A stretch of DNA of 7,746 nt from JBBQIY01 sp964618405 (GTDB lineage: Bacteria > Verrucomicrobiota > Kiritimatiellia > RFP12 > UBA3636), in assembly GCA_964618405.1 (NCBI GenBank), contig CAZUAY010000193.1, forward strand, positions 1 through 7,746, in the 5' to 3' direction. The notes under the pieces are model-generated. The model was not told where the DNA came from. It saw only the letters and a list, made by a program, of their open reading frames with translations, and made no database searches. Below, piece after piece: positions 4,650-7,746 of the stretch. The translations under genes were made by a program, and so were the position numbers. How positions within the stretch are numbered: the stretch's first letter is position 1; each line of letters opens with the position of its first letter.

Positions 4650-7388
4650 TTATTCCGCTTTCGGCTGTACGTATTCCGCAATAAAAACGTCATGCACCCA
4701 GCATTTGGCGTCGGGTGCCTGGGCCTCGGCGAATATTTGGAGGAATAACAGGTCGCTGCCCTCCGGAACTTCCACGTTGTCGGCGATTTCGTGCCAGGTA
4801 TCAGGCGCATCCGGCAGATGCAATACCGCAACCGTGGCGCGGTTGCGGTCGGCCAGCCTGCACCAAACCTCTGCCGAATAATGACCGGAAGCTTCGGTGC
4901 GTTTAAAGTTGAAGCCGACTCGGAAGCGCCGCTGCTCCTTGGTGATCGGGATGTGGCAGGACATCCGCGACCTGTTGCTATGATGGAGCATCAACGCAAA
5001 CGTATCCCCAGGGGTATGCTGGCGGGTAAGCGCTAGGGTAAACGGAGTGCGGTCTGGGAACCAGGCATAAACACTGAATCCGGTCCCCTGCAGCTTGCCG
5101 TGGCCAAGGTAGTTATTCGTGCGGCCGCTGGCCATAAAGTTGTCAATCACGATTTCCTGGTCGCCGGCGATCAGGTCCAGGTCGGCCGGGGCTAGGTTGG
5201 CGCCAATGGCATCGAAGTTGGATTGGTAGATGGGTTTCAATTCACCGGCGCCGCTGTTCAGCCGTGCCATTTCGAAGATGGCGTTCAGTTCCGGTTCGGT
5301 TTCCACGGCCAGAACGCTGTCCCACCACTGCATTGCGCCCGCAGTGCCGCGCTCCCGTTGTAGCCAGGCGCCCGCAGCATCGGCGCCTTTGCGGATGCCA
5401 CCGATCACTTCCGGAGGCGGCTGCCCGGTTTTAAGAGCCTCGTACAGTTCAATCGGACGCTTGTTGTCGAGCTGGGAAAACACGGCTCCGTACAGGTCGG
5501 AGGGGGTGTGGTCCAGATCCGTGGCGATATGTTCGGCCATGATACGGCTGAGGACGAACATGCGCCGGGCGTTGGCGATGGTCCTGCGCGCGTCCGCCTC
5601 CGACTGCACCTGTGCGCTGTTCAGTTTATCGGTCAGCCAATAACTTTCCACGCAGGATGCCACGATGGTGAATAGGCGCTGCACCGCCTCTACGCGGCGA
5701 GCGATGACGGCATCGTTCACGGCTAGGGCTCCGGCCTTGTTCAGGGCATCCGCAGCCCGGCTGGCTGCAGCCGCCGATAGTGTGCTGAACTGGCGGAAGG
5801 AACGGCCGTCGGTGGTGGATGTGATGTCGGTCCCGGTCGAATGGACAATCCCTTTTTGTGCCAGCCAGTCCTCGTATCCATCAATCAGGGTTTCATAAAA
5901 TTCCTTCATGGGCTCGGCGGCCGGACCGAAAAAGTTGGTGTAGAACTCGTTTAAAAGATCATCCACGTTCTGGCGCGGATCCCAGAGCAGTTCGGCGGTG
6001 ACATAGGGTACCAGCCCGGCGAGCGGCCAATGCGGATAGGATTCAAAGTAAAACACACGGGCCCGGCCGGTGGAGACGATGTATTGGATGCGGCGGGCCG
6101 CCTGGCGGACATCCATCTTGGGCAGAATGAAATACAGCCCGTCGTTGTGGTGCAGGTAGAGTCCCATGTGCGCAGGGTCGGCGGCCATCCAGCGGTCCCA
6201 ACCCTGGAAGGCGTTGTTGACGGTCATGACCGGCAGGATCATCGGATGCAGTTTGGCCGTGAGCGGCGGATGGTTGGCCATGCCGTAGGCCAGGTAGACA
6301 ATGTGCTTGTCCGGGAATTCCCTGGCCACGAACTCGCAGACCCTGCCAGTGAATTTAAGGTAGCGATCGCTCATGCGTTTGTTATGCGGGGCATTCGGGG
6401 TGTCCATGGCCTGACAGGCGTCGCAGGTGCAGTCGCGGCCACCGTCGTTGATGGAGACGTTCTTTCCGACCGCCGTCGGATTTTTGCGAAAATAATCGAT
6501 TACGGCGTCGGCCATGATACGCGCCACGTGCGGATTGGACAGGCAGGGTTGCCAAGCGCTGTGCTGGTCGTCAGCGGGAATCACGCGTTGCCCGTTGATC
6601 ATGCAGAAGTATTCGGGATGGGTTTTGGCGTACTGCGCCGGCGGCATCAACTCGTAATAATTTTCGCCGCAAGGCAGGGTGCCGTTGCGTCGGAAGAAAT
6701 CCAACGATCCGCGGCTGGGCGTAAACGGCCGTTGGCTGATCCAGCGGCTGAAGAAATAGGGCCAGTCGCGCCATGTCACGTGCGGCACATACAGGCTTGG
6801 CCGGGACGGGACGACTTCGCCCAGGCTTCCCGGTGCGCCTTCCCAGTATTGCCGGACACCGGCATAGCGCCGCAGGAATCCCACGACGCCCAGTTGCACG
6901 GCCTTGGCCGTCAAGCCGCGAATGACCAGCGTGCGCTCATCCACGGTCTGAACCAGGTACCCGTTCAGGTTCGGGAAGGTATCCGCCCCGTAGTGTAAAT
7001 CCGGCAGGTTCAACGGAATGAGGGTGCTCACGGTGGTGTCGCCGACATGGATGGCGGCCATGTTGGTCGGCACGGGCGTACCGTCCGAAATCAGTTGGAT
7101 CTGCGCGCCCGTCACCCGTTGCAGGTAGGCCTGCAGCGCTTTGGAGGAGGCTTGCTGGTTGGTTGCGGCGACCACGACGCAGCGTGCCGCGCCGTCCTCG
7201 GCAATCGGAAAGTAGTTGGCATCGCCTTCGCTGGGTGGCGCGGGGTAGTTGAACGGGCGGGCCTGCAAGGCGGCGGGTCCTGCCAAGTCCTGGCCTTTTT
7301 TAGAGTAGCCGACAGAAACCGTGGAGACCAAGACGGCCAATGCACTGCTTCCGAACAGCTTAAAATAAGGGCGGCATGGAGTTCGCAT
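4650..7388 (-). CDS. Exported DUF4838-domain protein (glycoside-hydrolase-like)
   Basis: A 912-residue protein. Residues 1-29 look like a signal peptide (basic start, hydrophobic LFGSSALAVLVSTVSV, possible cut near GYS). Residues about 55-190 resemble the small alpha/beta domain preceding the barrel in GH20 and GH67 enzymes (ALQAYLQRVTGAQIQLI at 84-100, FLRRYAGVRQYWEG at 171-184). Residues about 205-470 are the DUF4838 core, recognisable from YFCMINGQR (260-268), WQPCLSNPHV (279-288), and NDGGRDCTCDAC (314-325) with its CxCxxC, then FESYPHWPLAGL (448-459). DUF4838 proteins have a predicted TIM-barrel relationship to glycosidases, but I know of no settled activity. Residues about 480-720 are largely helical. 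Residues about 745-905 look like a beta-sandwich carbohydrate-binding-type module (TWHEIADNVEVPEGSDLLFLQIF at the end, in two parts about 864-886). Likely role: binding or cutting a complex polysaccharide outside the cytoplasm. The start is supported by the signal peptide and a weak AAGAG 8 bases upstream. It seems slightly richer in G+C than its neighbours. It stands alone. Confidence 0.88.
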   Translation of the reverse strand: MRTPCRPYFKLFGSSALAVLVSTVSVGYSKKGQDLAGPAALQARPFNYPAPPSEGDANYFPIAEDGAARCVVVAATNQQASSKALQAYLQRVTGAQIQLISDGTPVPTNMAAIHVGDTTVSTLIPLNLPDLHYGADTFPNLNGYLVQTVDERTLVIRGLTAKAVQLGVVGFLRRYAGVRQYWEGAPGSLGEVVPSRPSLYVPHVTWRDWPYFFSRWISQRPFTPSRGSLDFFRRNGTLPCGENYYELMPPAQYAKTHPEYFCMINGQRVIPADDQHSAWQPCLSNPHVARIMADAVIDYFRKNPTAVGKNVSINDGGRDCTCDACQAMDTPNAPHNKRMSDRYLKFTGRVCEFVAREFPDKHIVYLAYGMANHPPLTAKLHPMILPVMTVNNAFQGWDRWMAADPAHMGLYLHHNDGLYFILPKMDVRQAARRIQYIVSTGRARVFYFESYPHWPLAGLVPYVTAELLWDPRQNVDDLLNEFYTNFFGPAAEPMKEFYETLIDGYEDWLAQKGIVHSTGTDITSTTDGRSFRQFSTLSAAAASRAADALNKAGALAVNDAVIARRVEAVQRLFTIVASCVESYWLTDKLNSAQVQSEADARRTIANARRMFVLSRIMAEHIATDLDHTPSDLYGAVFSQLDNKRPIELYEALKTGQPPPEVIGGIRKGADAAGAWLQRERGTAGAMQWWDSVLAVETEPELNAIFEMARLNSGAGELKPIYQSNFDAIGANLAPADLDLIAGDQEIVIDNFMASGRTNNYLGHGKLQGTGFSVYAWFPDRTPFTLALTRQHTPGDTFALMLHHSNRSRMSCHIPITKEQRRFRVGFNFKRTEASGHYSAEVWCRLADRNRATVAVLHLPDAPDTWHEIADNVEVPEGSDLLFLQIFAEAQAPDAKCWVHDVFIAEYVQPKAE

Positions 7389-7417
7389 GGTGTTTTCTCT
7401 TGATTTACGGGGTGTTC

Positions 7418-7456
7418 CTAAACAGATTGATCGCGACGTGCGGTGGGTTTAAGCAT
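7418..7456 (-). CDS. 12-codon micro-ORF in the leader of the DUF4838 gene
   Basis: A perfect AGGAGG (7468-7463 on the minus strand), 6 bases, then ATG (7456-7454) starts a 12-codon frame, MLKPTARRDQSV, ending in TAG at 7420-7418, 29 bases before the DUF4838 ATG. The ribosome binding site is far better than that of the large gene. It could be a leader peptide feeding ribosomes to the downstream start, the truncated start of a lost gene, or chance. The peptide has no run of one amino acid that would suggest classic attenuation. Tentative. Confidence 0.25.
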   Translation of the reverse strand: MLKPTARRDQSV

Positions 7457-7494
7457 GCGGATCCTCCTGGAGGTTATGCTGTTACAACGTGGAC

Positions 7495-7512
7495 AAGACG
7501 CTAAAGACGCTG
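7495..7512. repeat. Two-copy 9-bp tandem repeat (AAGACGCTR)
   Basis: AAGACGCTA (7495-7503) is followed directly by AAGACGCTG (7504-7512). It resembles a piece of the 'CAAAGACGCAAAGACGC' type of intergenic repeat I recall from PVC-like genomes; this resemblance was not tested. Two copies are not enough to call a larger array. Confidence 0.4.
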
Positions 7513-7526
7513 GGCGATTTCGAGCG

Positions 7527-7564
7527 AAAAATCCGAATATTGGTCCGGCCGGTTGCCGGATTTT
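7527..7564 (-). terminator. Terminator-like hairpin between the PIG-L remnant and the DUF4838 gene
   Basis: On the minus strand AAAATCCG (7564-7557) pairs perfectly with CGGATTTT (7535-7528), and the T-run extends to five at 7527. The 21-base loop contains the self-complementary CCGGCCGG (7545-7552), which can form its own stem or compete with the main one. A stem ending in a T-run before the large gene would stop or attenuate transcription arriving from the right. The other strand also ends in TTTT, so it could work in both directions. The stem has only four strong pairs, so strength is uncertain. Confidence 0.4.
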
Positions 7565-7570
7565 CTCAAA

Positions 7571-7615
7571 GATGTCATCGGCATGCGCGCCGACTGCCAT
7601 CAATGTTTTGTTCAT
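7571..7615 (-). pseudogene. Truncated 5' end of a PIG-L (LmbE-type) deacetylase gene
   Basis: The minus-strand frame from ATG 7615 reads MNKTLMAVGAHADDI, which matches the N-terminus of PIG-L/LmbE N-acetylglucosaminyl deacetylases, where the strand 'MAVGAH' is followed by the zinc-binding 'H-x-D-D-x-E'. Here the next codons read Phe-Glu-Lys instead of the Glu-Phe expected, and the frame runs on into hairpin and repeat sequence to a stop at 7420-7418 with no further family likeness. So only about 15 codons of the gene remain. An inserted repeat or a deletion junction at about 7570/7571 is the simplest reading. The match is short, so chance cannot be excluded, though such a family-typical start with its own ATG is unlikely by accident. 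Confidence 0.55.
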
Positions 7616-7674
7616 TTGGCTCTATGCATTTGAAGTAACCGTTCACGGGGTATAAACAAACCTGATTTATTTGA

Positions 7675-7704
7675 AGCGTAGCATTGTCGCGGCAGGCGTG
7701 TCCA
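7675..7704 (-). promoter_or_regulatory. Possible sigma-70-type promoter upstream of the PIG-L remnant / DUF4838 gene
   Basis: On the minus strand TGGACA (7704-7699) matches the -35 consensus at five of six bases. It is followed after 18 bases by TACGCT (7680-7675), preceded by TGC as in extended -10 promoters. The -10 matches at only three of six positions. The promoter would have driven the PIG-L gene and might now serve the DUF4838 gene about 290 bases downstream. Confidence 0.25.
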
Positions 7705-7724
7705 GCACTAAAAACTGCTTTTTG

Positions 7725-7746
7725 GTAATCGGTCAGTGACGGGGGG
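7725..7746 (+). repeat. Partial REP-like repeat related to the palindrome near 1250
   Basis: These last 22 bases match the minus strand of 1275-1254 at 17 of 22 positions, including the block ATCGGTCAG and the run of G at the end. The element continues beyond the edge, so a second arm cannot be seen. Positions 7733-7740 also lie in a small palindrome (GTCAGTGAC, 7732-7740). Confidence 0.45.

Larger units (their letters stand above)
7389..7746. other. Gene-free upstream region of the DUF4838 gene
   Basis: This 358-base stretch holds no intact gene. From the DUF4838 start outward it contains the micro-ORF, the 9-bp tandem repeat, the terminator-like hairpin, the PIG-L remnant, the possible promoter, a small A/T hairpin (AAAAA-CTGC-TTTTT, 7710-7723) and the REP-like sequence cut by the window edge. 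The mixture suggests a rearranged junction. Confidence 0.5.

Noticed and set aside
6030..6998. A 322-codon open frame on the plus strand
   Set aside because: It lies fully antisense to the well-supported DUF4838 gene, its protein shows no family likeness, and G+C-rich coding sequence often leaves the opposite strand open.
7443..7655. A 70-codon plus-strand open frame over the DUF4838 upstream region
   Set aside because: It is opposite the PIG-L remnant, hairpin and tandem repeat, and its sequence (for example LQRGQDAKDA) is what translating the AAGACGC repeats gives.

Overview
The window looks like a piece of a bacterial chromosome with roughly mid-50s percent G+C (judged by eye). It carries two short gene blocks and one large secreted-protein gene, separated by repeat-rich intergenic DNA. 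The large DUF4838-type exported protein, a secreted C45-type Ntn hydrolase, a trace of a PIG-L (LmbE) gene and palindromic or hexameric intergenic repeats are typical of PVC-group bacteria (Lentisphaerota, Kiritimatiellota, Planctomycetota, Verrucomicrobiota) and of candidate phyla such as Hydrogenedentota. This placement is an inference from gene content only; no rRNA or taxonomic marker is present.

Layout. Positions 1-1160 (minus strand): the 3' part of a polysaccharide-biosynthesis operon, a complete family-2 glycosyltransferase followed one base later by a family-4-like (GT-B) glycosyltransferase that runs off the left edge. Positions 1161-1395: a divergent intergenic region containing a short palindrome bracketed by a perfect 10-bp direct repeat, which looks like a tiny inserted element. 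Positions 1396-4367 (plus strand): a two-gene unit, an N-terminally anchored or exported alpha/beta-hydrolase with an unassigned C-terminal domain, overlapping by ATGA with an exported C45/acyltransferase-type Ntn hydrolase. Positions 4368-4649: a convergent intergenic region with two hairpins and a degenerate CCGAC/T-type hexamer array. Positions 4650-7388 (minus strand): a 912-residue exported DUF4838 protein, probably acting on carbohydrate. Positions 7389-7746: its upstream region, with no intact gene. It holds a 12-codon micro-ORF with an ideal Shine-Dalgarno, a 9-bp tandem repeat, a terminator-like hairpin, the first 15 codons of a PIG-L deacetylase cut off at its metal-binding motif, a possible promoter, and at the right edge a relative of the palindrome seen near 1250.

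How the parts fit. The two glycosyltransferases probably build a cell-surface or exported glycan. The hydrolase pair is translationally coupled and both products carry export signals, so they likely act on one extracytoplasmic ester or amide substrate, which I cannot name. The DUF4838 protein stands alone, and its upstream region looks rearranged. The best candidates for something undescribed are the esterase/C45 pair with its unassigned C-terminal domain, and the remodelled leader of the DUF4838 gene.
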